DNA of 64,000 nt from CBDFKB01 sp965248715 (GTDB lineage: Bacteria; Pseudomonadota; Alphaproteobacteria; Rhizobiales; Rhizobiaceae). The position numbers and the translations under genes are program-made. Positions 35,510 to 44,204 of this stretch are shown here, in pieces (position 1 is the first letter of the stretch; every line of letters starts with the position of its first letter). The DNA lies in NCBI GenBank assembly GCA_965248715.1, contig CBDFKB010000008.1, forward strand, positions 1,364,001 through 1,428,000. The letters run 5' to 3'. Under the pieces are notes generated by a model. It was given only the letters and a program-made list of their open reading frames with translations. It ran no database searches and was not told where the DNA came from.

Positions 35510-37528
35510 GTGAAAACGCCCACAACTCCAGTGAACCCGACCCTGGGAGCCCTTGACGGTGTTCGCCATGTGTTGTCGCAGGCTTGCTGTTCAATCGGAG
35601 ATGTCACAGGCTTCGTGCATGGTACGACATTGGCAACCAACGCGCTGATCGAACGGCGTGGCGCGCGCGTTGCAACTATTACCACCGAGGGTTTCCGAGA
35701 CATTCTGGAAATCGCCTATGAGCGGCGATATAGTCAGTACGATATTAACCTGTCTAAACCCAATCTGCTGGTACCCCGCAGCCTGTCTTTCACGGTGGCA
35801 GAACGAATTCAGGCTGATGGCAATATTCACCGATCACTTGATGAAACCGAAATTGATAGCCTTGTGTCGTCGTTTGTCTCCCAAGGTATTGAGGCCGTCG
35901 CTATTTGCCTGCTTCACGCCTATGCCAACCCTACCCATGAACGACGACTTCGTGACTTGCTGATTAAGCGCATGCCTGAACTGGCGATTTCTTTGTCCAG
36001 TGATATCAGCCCGGAGGCACGGGAGTTTGAACGACTCTGCACAACCATTGCTAACGCCTATATCCAACCACTGATGTCGCGTTATCTTGCCGACTTTACC
36101 AAGAGTTTCTCAAAGGAGGGACTTCGTTGTCCCATCCTCATGATGACGTCAGGTGGTGGAATGACAACCCTAGAGGCAGCTGCCCGCTATCCAATCCGGT
36201 TAGTCGAATCAGGCCCTGCTGGTGGGGCGATATTAGCCAGTCGGGTGGCTCAAGAACTTGGTGAGAGCCATGTATTGTCGTTCGATATGGGCGGAACAAC
36301 CGCAAAGCTTTGTTTGATTGACAACTACCGTCCGCAAACATCACGAAAATTTGAGATTTCTCGTGCCGAACGGTTCATCAAAGGTAGTGGAATGCCAGTC
36401 CGAATTCCAGTCATCGAAATGATCGAAATCGGTGCGGGTGGTGGCTCGATCGCAAGTGTTGATCGCCTGGGCCGAGTGCAAGTAGGTCCGCATTCAGCGG
36501 GCAGCGAGCCAGGTCCGGCTGCCTTTGGAAAAGGGGGCGAAAGCCCGACTGTTACTGATGCTGATGTTGCGCTTGGGCTGATTGACCCGGACAGGTTTGC
36601 TGAAGGTTTGTTGAAGATCGACGAGGCGGCCTCGGCCACTGCACTTGAGAAAAACATCGGAGTTCCCCTTGGCGTCAACGTAGTTACTTCTGCTGACGGG
36701 GTGAGCCAAATAGTCGACGAGAGTATGGCCAGCGCCGGGCGTATGCATGCCGTTGAAGCTGGAAAAGATATATCCAATCGAACCATGATTGCATTTGGGG
36801 GCAATGGCCCGCTTCACGCCACCCGGGTAGCCAGACGCGCAGGGGTTGATCGGATTATCATTCCTGTAGAACCAGGCGTTGGCTCGGCTGTCGGGTTTTT
36901 GTTTGCCCCGATTTCTTTTGAGATTGTGCGCAGTAAATATTCAACGCTCGAAACATTGGATATCGACGCTCTCAATATATTTTTTGATGAGATCGTCGAA
37001 GAGGCACGTGCCGTTGTTTCGGCGGGTGCCGGGGATGCCGAGCTTGTTTGCAGGCGGGTGGCTTTCATGCGGTATCATGGCCAGGGTCACGAGGTCGAAA
37101 TTCAGATGCCGAGTCGCAGATTGGGGCCAGATGATATCGATGTCCTGAGATCTGCATTTGAAGCTGAATACAGCCGTCAGTTCTCGCGGGTAGTTCCTGG
37201 AATGACAATTGAGATTCTCAATTGGGCTGTCACTGTTTCGACTGAGCTGGAAACACCGCACCCTGATCAAAAGTCGATGGTTTCATTCAAAGCCACGTCA
37301 GAATCCTGGCGCTCGATTTGGTGCGATGTTCAAGGAATGCACACCGAAGCAGCCCTATATACGCGAGATGTTCTTAAACCCGGTGCGCAAGTAGAAGGGC
37401 CTGCGCTGATTAAAGAGGCCCAGACCACAACTTTTGTCAGCAACGATTTTTCCGCTTCTGTGCTCAGCGGTGGAGAACTGCTCCTAACTCGAAAAACAAT
37501 TGGGAAAAAGAACAGGAAGAGCACCTGA
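35510..37528 (+). CDS. hyuA: Hydantoinase/oxoprolinase subunit A, 5'-truncated
   Basis: ATP-dependent ring-opening enzyme of the HyuA/OXP family (N-methylhydantoinase, 5-oxoprolinase), acting with HyuB. The 672 residues start inside the first domain (KTPTTPVNPTLGALDGVRHV); about 35 residues with the first phosphate loop (DIGGTFTD in the family) are gone, removed by the IS3 remnant that ends at about 35500. The rest is intact: VHGTTLATNALIERRGARVA, LVESGPAGGAILAS, LSFDMGGTTAKLCLI (second phosphate loop), IGAGGGSIASVD, FGGNGPLHA. GTG at 35510 is only the first available start. Without the first loop, activity is doubtful. It overlaps hyuB (TGATG). Confidence 0.88.
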   Translation: MKTPTTPVNPTLGALDGVRHVLSQACCSIGDVTGFVHGTTLATNALIERRGARVATITTEGFRDILEIAYERRYSQYDINLSKPNLLVPRSLSFTVAERIQADGNIHRSLDETEIDSLVSSFVSQGIEAVAICLLHAYANPTHERRLRDLLIKRMPELAISLSSDISPEAREFERLCTTIANAYIQPLMSRYLADFTKSFSKEGLRCPILMMTSGGGMTTLEAAARYPIRLVESGPAGGAILASRVAQELGESHVLSFDMGGTTAKLCLIDNYRPQTSRKFEISRAERFIKGSGMPVRIPVIEMIEIGAGGGSIASVDRLGRVQVGPHSAGSEPGPAAFGKGGESPTVTDADVALGLIDPDRFAEGLLKIDEAASATALEKNIGVPLGVNVVTSADGVSQIVDESMASAGRMHAVEAGKDISNRTMIAFGGNGPLHATRVARRAGVDRIIIPVEPGVGSAVGFLFAPISFEIVRSKYSTLETLDIDALNIFFDEIVEEARAVVSAGAGDAELVCRRVAFMRYHGQGHEVEIQMPSRRLGPDDIDVLRSAFEAEYSRQFSRVVPGMTIEILNWAVTVSTELETPHPDQKSMVSFKATSESWRSIWCDVQGMHTEAALYTRDVLKPGAQVEGPALIKEAQTTTFVSNDFSASVLSGGELLLTRKTIGKKNRKST

Positions 37529-39189
37529 TGTCGCAAATTTCGAACACTCAATTCCAGGTGATGTGGAACCGCCTTCTGGCGGTGGTTGAGGAACAGGGAC
37601 AAGCGCTCATTCGAGCCGCTTTCAGCCCGATTGTCCGGGAATGCGGTGATATTTCAGCCGGAATTTTCGACGAACAGGGCCAAATGATGGCGCAGGCCGT
37701 GACCGGAACGCCGGGGCATATCAATACGATGGCGGAGGCAGTTATCGACTTGCGAAATCGATTTGAACTAAAATCCATGAAACCCGGAGACATTTACGTC
37801 ACCAACGATCCATGGATTGCATCGGGTCATCTGAACGACTTTTTGCTCCTGATGCCCGTTTTTTATCAAAACCGGGTTATCGGCTTCACATCGTGTACCA
37901 GTCACTTGGTCGATCTGGGCGGTCAGGGTATGGGGCCGGAGGGTTCTGACATATTTGACGAAGGACTTCGAATTCCACCTTGTAAGCTTCTGGATGAGGG
38001 CGAGGTCAATGAGTTTTTGCTTGATGTTGTTAAAGCAAACTCCCGCGAACCGACCGGCAATGAAGGTGACATTTATGCTTTGATTGCGTGCTGCGAAGCC
38101 GGGGCTCAGAGGCTGACCAGCATGATGGAGGAGTTCAGAATTTCCGATCTCAATGCCCTGTCGGACTACATAATTAAAACTTCAAAAAGGGGTACGATTG
38201 ACGCTATTGCAGAAGTTCCAAACGGCATCTATCGCAGCGAATTGCTGGTCGACGGATATGAACGCGAAATCATATTGAAGGCCGAGCTCACAATTGCGGC
38301 AGATCACATGGTCCTGGACTTTTCTGGAACGTCTGGTTGCTCGATTAAGGGCATCAATGTGCCGCTGAACTATGCAACTGCCTATTCGGTGTTTGCCCTA
38401 CGGTGCATTATCGGCCCGGATATTCCCAACAATGCCGGGTCGCTGGAACCGTTTAAAGTGACAGCCCCCAAGAATTGCATTCTCAATGCGCAGTCTCCGG
38501 CACCGGTCGCCATGCGACATACATTGGGGCAAATGACGCCGGACCTGGTCTATGGCTGCCTGCATCAGGCATTGCCAGACAAAGTACCTGCAGAGGGAGC
38601 ATCCTGCATGTATGACTTACCGATGCGCAGCGTTCCAGAAGCCGCACAAAATGGTGGTCATGTATTTGCGCTGGAACCAGCTCATAATGGCGGTACAGGT
38701 GCAAGACCCACGAAGGATGGGCTGTCAGCAACGGCCTTTCCCAGTGGAGTATGGGGCAGTCAGGTGGAGATTACCGAAGCAACAGCCCCGGTTATGATTA
38801 AAAAGCGTGAGCTGCGGCCCGACAGCGGCGGAGCCGGTCAATTTCGAGGAGGCCTTGGTCAAAGGATTGAGCTGCAATCAGCAAATGACGAACCTTTTCT
38901 CGTCTTCCTTTCAGTTGAGCGCATCAAGAACCCAGCTCAAGGGCGTGTCGGCGGCATGCCCGGCGCGCCCGGTCGTATTCGGCTGGATGACGGACCTGAT
39001 TTGCCCGGCAAAGGCGAAGTACGCGTGGTTCCCGGACAAACGCTCATATTCGAAACTCCTGGCGGTGGCGGGTTTGGGGCACCCAATGATAGAAACCATG
39101 ACGCGATAAAGCACGATATTGCAGAAGGGGTAGTCTCACCGAGTGCAGCCATATCCGACTATGCCTTCAATGAAGGAGATGTTTCGTGA
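37528..39189 (+). CDS. hyuB: Hydantoinase/oxoprolinase subunit B, 553 aa
   Basis: HyuB-family partner of HyuA. Seen: AFSPIVRECGDISAGIFDEQ, TPGHINTMAEAV, PGDIYVTNDPWIASGHLNDF, DFSGTSGCSIKGINVPLNYA, and the C-terminal glycine-rich GGVGQ-like stretch (RPDSGGAGQFRGGLGQRIEL) ending in TPGGGGFGAPNDR. These are the standard blocks of the family. Full length. Start ATG 37528 lies within the stop of hyuA, and the stop overlaps the GTG of the next gene. Confidence 0.92.
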   Translation: MSQISNTQFQVMWNRLLAVVEEQGQALIRAAFSPIVRECGDISAGIFDEQGQMMAQAVTGTPGHINTMAEAVIDLRNRFELKSMKPGDIYVTNDPWIASGHLNDFLLLMPVFYQNRVIGFTSCTSHLVDLGGQGMGPEGSDIFDEGLRIPPCKLLDEGEVNEFLLDVVKANSREPTGNEGDIYALIACCEAGAQRLTSMMEEFRISDLNALSDYIIKTSKRGTIDAIAEVPNGIYRSELLVDGYEREIILKAELTIAADHMVLDFSGTSGCSIKGINVPLNYATAYSVFALRCIIGPDIPNNAGSLEPFKVTAPKNCILNAQSPAPVAMRHTLGQMTPDLVYGCLHQALPDKVPAEGASCMYDLPMRSVPEAAQNGGHVFALEPAHNGGTGARPTKDGLSATAFPSGVWGSQVEITEATAPVMIKKRELRPDSGGAGQFRGGLGQRIELQSANDEPFLVFLSVERIKNPAQGRVGGMPGAPGRIRLDDGPDLPGKGEVRVVPGQTLIFETPGGGGFGAPNDRNHDAIKHDIAEGVVSPSAAISDYAFNEGDVS

Positions 39190-40271
39190 TCTCCAAGGCA
39201 AACCGACACATCTTGAACATGGCTCCCTATGCGGTTGCCGACTTCGGTACTCCAAGTAATACGCCGCTGATCTCTATGGCCCAAAACGAGAGTTTAAGAG
39301 CACCCACGCCACAGGTTCAATTAGCGGCCCAGCAAGCTTTGCAATTTGCGACCGACTACCCTGATCCGAATTATCCCGATCTTCGTGCTGGTATTGCTGA
39401 ACAGTACAGCATTGATCCCGACAACATTTTGCTAGGCGCAGGTTCCATGGAATTGATTACCTGCATCACACAAGCCTTTGCAGGCCCAAACCGACATGTG
39501 CTCACGACAGAATATGGATATGCGCTTTTTAAGAATTCGGCTGAAAAAGTTTGTGCAACTTGCGATCTGGCAACTGAAACAAATTTCACCGTCTCAGTAG
39601 ATGCGCTATTGAGTGCTGTGCGAGATAATACCAAACTTGTTTTTATTGCCAATCCCGGTAATCCAACGGGCACCCGCTTACCCCGCTCTGAAATCATTCG
39701 ATTACGCGATAATTTACCACGAGATATCCTGTTGGTGATCGACGAAGCCTATGGTGAATTTACGGATAGGTATAACGAACCAGTTTTCGATTTGGTCAAT
39801 AGCGGCAATACAATTGTTTTGCGCACATTTTCCAAGGCTTATGGACTGGCCTCAGCGCGGGTAGGCTGGGGGCTGTTTCCCATTGGCATTGGTGCAGAGG
39901 TTCGCAAGCTTATTATTCCCAGCAGTATTGGCAATGTCAGTGCAGCAATGGCCAAGGCAGCTTTGATCGATCAGACCTATATGCTTGAAACATGCGAATT
40001 GACGGCGAATGCTCGGCGGTTTTTCACGGACCGAATGGAGGCTATTGGGCTATCCTGCGTCGACAGTCATACCAATTTCGCGCTTGTTGATTTCCGATCC
40101 AAAACACAAGCGCAAAGTGCAGATGAAGCCCTTCGTAACGTTGGTATCGTCATGCGCGCAATGGGCGGGTACAATCTACCACATTGCTTGCGCGCAACAA
40201 TCGTCAACGAGGCGGTGATGGTGCTCGCGGTTAATGCGTTGGAAGATTGGAAAGGATATTCATCCCAATGA
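39186..40271 (+). CDS. PLP aminotransferase, HisC-like, 361 aa
   Basis: Class I/II aminotransferase of the histidinol-phosphate type. Seen: SMAQNESLRAPTPQVQLAAQ, YPDPNYPDLRAGIAEQYSID, LGAGSMELI, FIANPGNPTGTRL, LLVIDEAYGEF, and TFSKAYGLASARVGWGL with the pyridoxal-binding Lys; FRDLL-like Arg region near the C-terminus. It is unlikely to be the histidine-pathway enzyme: it sits in a catabolic operon and is coupled to hyuB (GTG overlapping TGA). Probably transaminates an amino acid released by the pathway. Confidence 0.88.
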   Translation: MISKANRHILNMAPYAVADFGTPSNTPLISMAQNESLRAPTPQVQLAAQQALQFATDYPDPNYPDLRAGIAEQYSIDPDNILLGAGSMELITCITQAFAGPNRHVLTTEYGYALFKNSAEKVCATCDLATETNFTVSVDALLSAVRDNTKLVFIANPGNPTGTRLPRSEIIRLRDNLPRDILLVIDEAYGEFTDRYNEPVFDLVNSGNTIVLRTFSKAYGLASARVGWGLFPIGIGAEVRKLIIPSSIGNVSAAMAKAALIDQTYMLETCELTANARRFFTDRMEAIGLSCVDSHTNFALVDFRSKTQAQSADEALRNVGIVMRAMGGYNLPHCLRATIVNEAVMVLAVNALEDWKGYSSQ

Positions 40272-41026
40272 CCTTATCTGAATTTCCGACCAGAGGACGC
40301 GCACGCATTGGCGTTTTGGTACCCTTTACCAATGTAAATCTTGAGTCCGATTTGGGCCTGTTGCGTCCGGACGGAGTGTCATTCCACTTCACCCGCATGG
40401 GGGGATATGACGTTGATGAAACACCCAATGCCAAGCAAATGGCCGGATTGGGATCCGAGCCATTGGACGAACCCTTATCATTACTGGTGGGCGTAAAGCC
40501 GGACTTGATCATGTATGGCTGCACCTCGGCGACGCTGTCGCATGGCACAAGGTTCGATGGTGAATTGGCGACGCAGATAAACAAGCTCTCAGGCGCCAAA
40601 ACCGTGACTGCAGCCGGTGCTTTGGTCTTCGCGATCAAAGCATTGGGAGCAAAATCCATTGCCTTTGGCTCTCCCTACACATCTGACATCAATGTGGCAG
40701 CGTCGACGTTTCTTTCAGATAGCGGATTTGGCATTACTTCTGTTGCAAGCGTGGACAGGGAATTGGGAAACTATGGGCAGGCTGAACTTACTCCCGATGA
40801 CGTTTTTGAATTGGGTGTTCGGGCCGATCATGAGGAAGCAGAGATCGTTGTTCTGTCCTGCACTGAAATGCGGAGTGTAGAGACAATCGAACGGTTGGAA
40901 GCCGCAATACAAAAACCAGTCGTGACCTCCAATCAGGCTATGATGTACGAAGCATCCTGCATGCTGGGTCTGCCTATGGATCAGCCATCATATGGTGAAT
41001 TGTTCAAAAGGGGTGTGGTTACGTGA
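40268..41026 (+). CDS. Asp/Glu racemase or maleate isomerase-like protein, 252 aa
   Basis: Member of the superfamily that includes maleate cis-trans isomerase, arylmalonate decarboxylase and hydantoin racemase. Two Cys-containing loops lie where the catalytic pair is expected: MYGCTSATLSHGTRF and VVLSCTEMRSVETI. The N-terminus IGVLVPFTNVNLESDLG and C-terminus VVTSNQAMMYEASCMLGLP fit maleate isomerase/arylmalonate decarboxylase best. Start at 40268 is the ATGA overlap with the aminotransferase; a TTG at 40247 is less likely. The reaction cannot be fixed from sequence. Confidence 0.82.
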   Translation: MTLSEFPTRGRARIGVLVPFTNVNLESDLGLLRPDGVSFHFTRMGGYDVDETPNAKQMAGLGSEPLDEPLSLLVGVKPDLIMYGCTSATLSHGTRFDGELATQINKLSGAKTVTAAGALVFAIKALGAKSIAFGSPYTSDINVAASTFLSDSGFGITSVASVDRELGNYGQAELTPDDVFELGVRADHEEAEIVVLSCTEMRSVETIERLEAAIQKPVVTSNQAMMYEASCMLGLPMDQPSYGELFKRGVVT

Positions 41027-41063
41027 TATTTCGCCTGAATTTTGAAGTTGTACTGATCTCAAT

Positions 41064-42041
41064 ATGAAAACATCGGCGCCACCCAAAATTATCGTTCATG
41101 CCGATGAGCCGGATACGTTGGTCGACATCGTTCGTGCCCAACATCCCGATGTCGTCGTTAAGGGGTGCAATTCCAACGGTGCATTGCCGGCGAAGATTGA
41201 CGCTTTCAATCCGCAAATCGTCTATTCCATTCGCTTTGCTGGCTCGTCAGATTTTCCAATAGATGCACTGTTGTCGCCTCAAGGCCCTCAATGGATATCT
41301 GTGGGAGGATCGGGGGTAGATCACCTGGGACGTTGGGATGCAGATAGAACCCAAGTAACGAACTCAGCTGGCGTTGCTGCCCATGTCATGGCCGAATATG
41401 TGCTGGGAGGATTACTGCATTTTACAATGGATGTTGCCGGTCTACTAGCTGACCGAGAGGACCGTCATTGGCGCGCTGCCAGAACCATGGGATCGCTACA
41501 TGGGAAAACGCTACTGATTGTAGGGCTGGGTCATACCGGTCAAGCGATTGCAGATCGTGCCAAGGCATTCAGCATGCAGGTTATTGGCACCAGAGCGAAC
41601 CCGAAACCGATGAAAAATGTCGATCAGGTACATCGCAGCGAGGATCTCGTTGGTCTATGGGGTCGGGCGGATTACATCGCCGTTTGTGTACCGCTGCTTG
41701 ATGCGACCCGGGGACTTGTGAATGACGACGCCTTTCATGCTATGAAGCCTGGCTGTATTCTAGCCGACATTTCGCGAGGTGGGGTGGTCGAGCAAGCAGC
41801 CTTAGTGTCCGCATTAGAACGAGGAAAGATTGCAGGGGCGGTCATCGATGTATTTGAGACCGAGCCCTTACCCGCTAACCACCGACTCTGGCAGCAAAAA
41901 AACGTAATCATATCGCCCCATTGCTCCAGCGTCTTCGAGGGCTGGGAACAAGCGTCAATCAAAATGTTCTGCGAAAATCTAACCCGATGGCGTGAAGGAA
42001 AGTCGTTGCAAAACTTGGTAGTCCCCTCGAAAGGGTATTAG
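41064..42041 (+). CDS. D-2-hydroxyacid dehydrogenase, 325 aa
   Basis: NAD(P)-dependent dehydrogenase of the D-isomer 2-hydroxyacid family. NAD-binding GLGHTGQAIADRA at about residues 154-166; catalytic Arg in ADISRGGVVEQ, Glu in DVFETEPLP and His in SPHCSSVFEG. It would reduce the 2-oxo acid formed by the aminotransferase, or work in reverse. It is last in the hyu operon, 37 bases after the racemase-like gene. Full length. A downstream IS3 element begins at about 42110. Confidence 0.9.
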   Translation: MKTSAPPKIIVHADEPDTLVDIVRAQHPDVVVKGCNSNGALPAKIDAFNPQIVYSIRFAGSSDFPIDALLSPQGPQWISVGGSGVDHLGRWDADRTQVTNSAGVAAHVMAEYVLGGLLHFTMDVAGLLADREDRHWRAARTMGSLHGKTLLIVGLGHTGQAIADRAKAFSMQVIGTRANPKPMKNVDQVHRSEDLVGLWGRADYIAVCVPLLDATRGLVNDDAFHAMKPGCILADISRGGVVEQAALVSALERGKIAGAVIDVFETEPLPANHRLWQQKNVIISPHCSSVFEGWEQASIKMFCENLTRWREGKSLQNLVVPSKGY

Positions 42042-42187
42042 CAGGGTCCGCGGTTAAGAATATTCAAGCGCGTCACTGCGAGGAATTTCAGCCACATTGA
42101 ATTATCGTTCGTCAACTTGAACGTCCAATTGAAGTGTGAACCGCCCCGGGATTGTCGGAGGCTCTAACTCCTGAGTAGGATAGAGCA

Positions 42188-42517
42188 ATGACAATCAAAA
42201 CAACGAAAAAATTTTCCATTGAAGTTCGGGCCCGCGCGGTACGGATGGTTCTGGACCATGAAGGTGAGTATGCGTCGCGCTGGGCGGCTATTGTGTTAAT
42301 TTCCGGCAAGATTGGCTATGTGCCTCAAACTCTCAATGAATGGGTAAAGAAGACCGAAGTCGACAACGGCAAGCGCGCCGGTGTTTCGACTGACATGGCC
42401 GAGAAGATGAAGGCACTTGAGCGCGAAGTCCGTGAGCTTCGCCAGGCCAACGAGATATTGCGCAAAGCGTCCGCGTATTTTGCCCAGGCCGAGCTCGACC
42501 GCCCGTTCAGGAGATGA
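42188..42517 (+). CDS. IS3-family transposase OrfA, 109 aa
   Basis: HTH protein of IS3 elements: KKFSIEVRARAVRMVLDHEG, IGYVPQTLNEWVKKTEVDNG, then the leucine-zipper EKMKALEREVRELRQANEIL and a KASAYFAQAELDRPF end typical of the group. It overlaps the start of OrfB by 4 bases. The OrfB partner is truncated, so the element is dead. Confidence 0.88.
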   Translation: MTIKTTKKFSIEVRARAVRMVLDHEGEYASRWAAIVLISGKIGYVPQTLNEWVKKTEVDNGKRAGVSTDMAEKMKALEREVRELRQANEILRKASAYFAQAELDRPFRR

Positions 42518-42692
42518 TCACTTTTATCGACGATCACCGGGCGGAGCATGGGGTCGAGCCAATTTGCAGAGTTCTGCCGATTGCCCCTTCCAGCTACCAC
42601 CTCAATGTTGCCAAGCGAGTTGACCCGACCAAGTTATCTTCACGGGCAAAACGGGATCTGGCATTGAAGCCCGAGGTGAAGCGTGACTGGAC
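42514..42692 (+). pseudogene. IS3-family transposase OrfB, 5' fragment
   Basis: Reads MITFIDDHRAEHGVEPICRV and LPIAPSSYHLNVAKRVDPTK, the start of OrfB; after ALKPEV the sequence changes to unrelated DNA leading into an IS66-type remnant. Confidence 0.8.
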
Positions 42693-43079
42693 AAAGTGTT
42701 TGTGTTGGCGCGTTGCCTGCAAAGCTTCGCGGCCAGCACGGTGAAGGCCAAAAAGCGACAATTGGAAAAACTCTGGTTGATATTCTCGCCGAGACCCCAA
42801 GTTGCAAATTCGCCCAAACCATCAGCGCCAAAATGGCCAAATGGCGTAAATTGGACCAGTCCACGATTGCTGACCTTTCTTGATTATCCAGGTGAAGTCG
42901 AGGTAACCAACAATGCTTGTGAACGGGCGCTACGACCGGCCGTCATCCAGCACAAAGTTACCAACGGCTTCCACTCAATGTGGGCAGCTGAAGGAGATTG
43001 CGCCGTCAGAACCGTGGTCGATACCGGCAAACTCTCCGGAAAATCCCCGTTTCAGACCCTATTGACCACAATATCATGA
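42693..43079 (+). pseudogene. IS66-type TnpC 3' remnant
   Basis: From about 42870 the frame reads FLDYPGEVEVTNNACERALR, PAVIQHKVTNGFHSMWAAEG, DCAVRTVVDTGKLSGKSPFQ: the C-terminal end of the IS66 transposase TnpC, including the TNNACERALRP motif with the catalytic Glu. The upstream 180 bases are frameshifted and not assignable. Confidence 0.8.
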
Positions 43080-43308
43080 AATCAGGCAGTCAGAGCAGGT
43101 GATGTGGGGGTGAGCAATTACGAAATAGGACGCCAGTCCAAATAGATCATATAACCTCACAGCGATTGAGCCCAAAGAAGTGACTCCAAAATCGCCGAAA
43201 AATAGTACAATAGTACTGAAATCGATATGCACTTAACTAGGGTCTGTGGACATTCAGGATTCCCAAAAGCGTTGATTTCTGATTCAAGCTTCCAAAAGGG
43301 AGTTTGTA

Positions 43309-43683
43309 ATGGACGAAAAGCGATTTGTTTTGAATGACCGGGTCTGGGAACGCCTTGCGCCTTTGCTCCCCGGCAAGGCAACAGACAGTGGCCGGACAGG
43401 CGGCGACAACCGGTTGTTTTTGGAAGCGGTGTTCTGGCGGGTGCGCACGGGGTCTCCCTGGCGCGATCTGCCGACGAAATTTGGCAACTGGAACAGCCAG
43501 TTTCGCCGGTTCCGACGATGGGCCGAGCAGGGTGTTTTCGAGAGTCTTTTCAAAGCCATGAGCAATGACCCAGACCTCGAATACGCCATGATTGATGGCA
43601 CCATTGTTTCGGTTCACCAAAAGGCAACCGGCGCAAAAGGGGGACTCAAAATCAGGCCATCGGGCGCTCGCGCGGTGGGTTGA
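43309..43683 (+). CDS. IS5-family transposase OrfA, copy 3
   Basis: Same reading as copies 1 and 2, with first catalytic Asp in YAMIDGTIVS. Confidence 0.9.
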   Translation: MDEKRFVLNDRVWERLAPLLPGKATDSGRTGGDNRLFLEAVFWRVRTGSPWRDLPTKFGNWNSQFRRFRRWAEQGVFESLFKAMSNDPDLEYAMIDGTIVSVHQKATGAKGGLKIRPSGARAVG

Positions 43684-44066
43684 CCACCAAGATCGTGGCG
43701 CTGGTGGACGCGCTTGGTAATCTTGTGCGTTTCATGCTGCTACCGGGACAGGCGCATGACATGAGGGGCGTGGCACCGCTGATCAAGGGCGTGTCATTCG
43801 CCGCTTTGCTGGCGGATAAAGCGTTTGACGCAAACTGGCTTCTGGAGGAGCTGGAAGACCGGGGCGCAACCGCCGTTATCCCGCCCAAATCAAATCGGAT
43901 TGTGCAGCGAGAATACGATGAAGAGGCCTATTGTTGGCGGCATTTGGTTGAAAACTACTTCGCCAAGATCAAGGAATTTCGTGGCATCGCAACGCGTTAC
44001 GATAAAACCGATAACAGCTACGCTGCCAACTGGAACCTTGTCGCGGCGCTTATCGCATCAAGGTGA
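43680..44066 (+). CDS. IS5-family transposase OrfB, copy 3
   Basis: Same reading as copies 1 and 2, with the second Asp in LLADKAFD and the Glu in HLVENYFAKIK. Confidence 0.9.
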   Translation: MTTKIVALVDALGNLVRFMLLPGQAHDMRGVAPLIKGVSFAALLADKAFDANWLLEELEDRGATAVIPPKSNRIVQREYDEEAYCWRHLVENYFAKIKEFRGIATRYDKTDNSYAANWNLVAALIASR

Positions 44067-44204
44067 ATGTCCACAGACCCTAGATCATACAATTAAATTT
44101 TTCTCAAAAAGATATCAAGAAAATTTCTCGTCATCCATTTTAAAATTTCCTCTTGACTTTACTATTATTGTAATTTTCTTCCTGTTTTCGATCAATACTT
44201 GTTA

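Larger units (their letters stand above)
43240..44080 (+). mobile_element. IS5-family element, copy 3 (841 bp)
   Basis: Third copy, plus orientation, with the same terminal repeats and flanking CTA/TAG. It forms the border between the insertion-sequence-rich segment and the recJ end of the chromosomal block. Confidence 0.95.
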
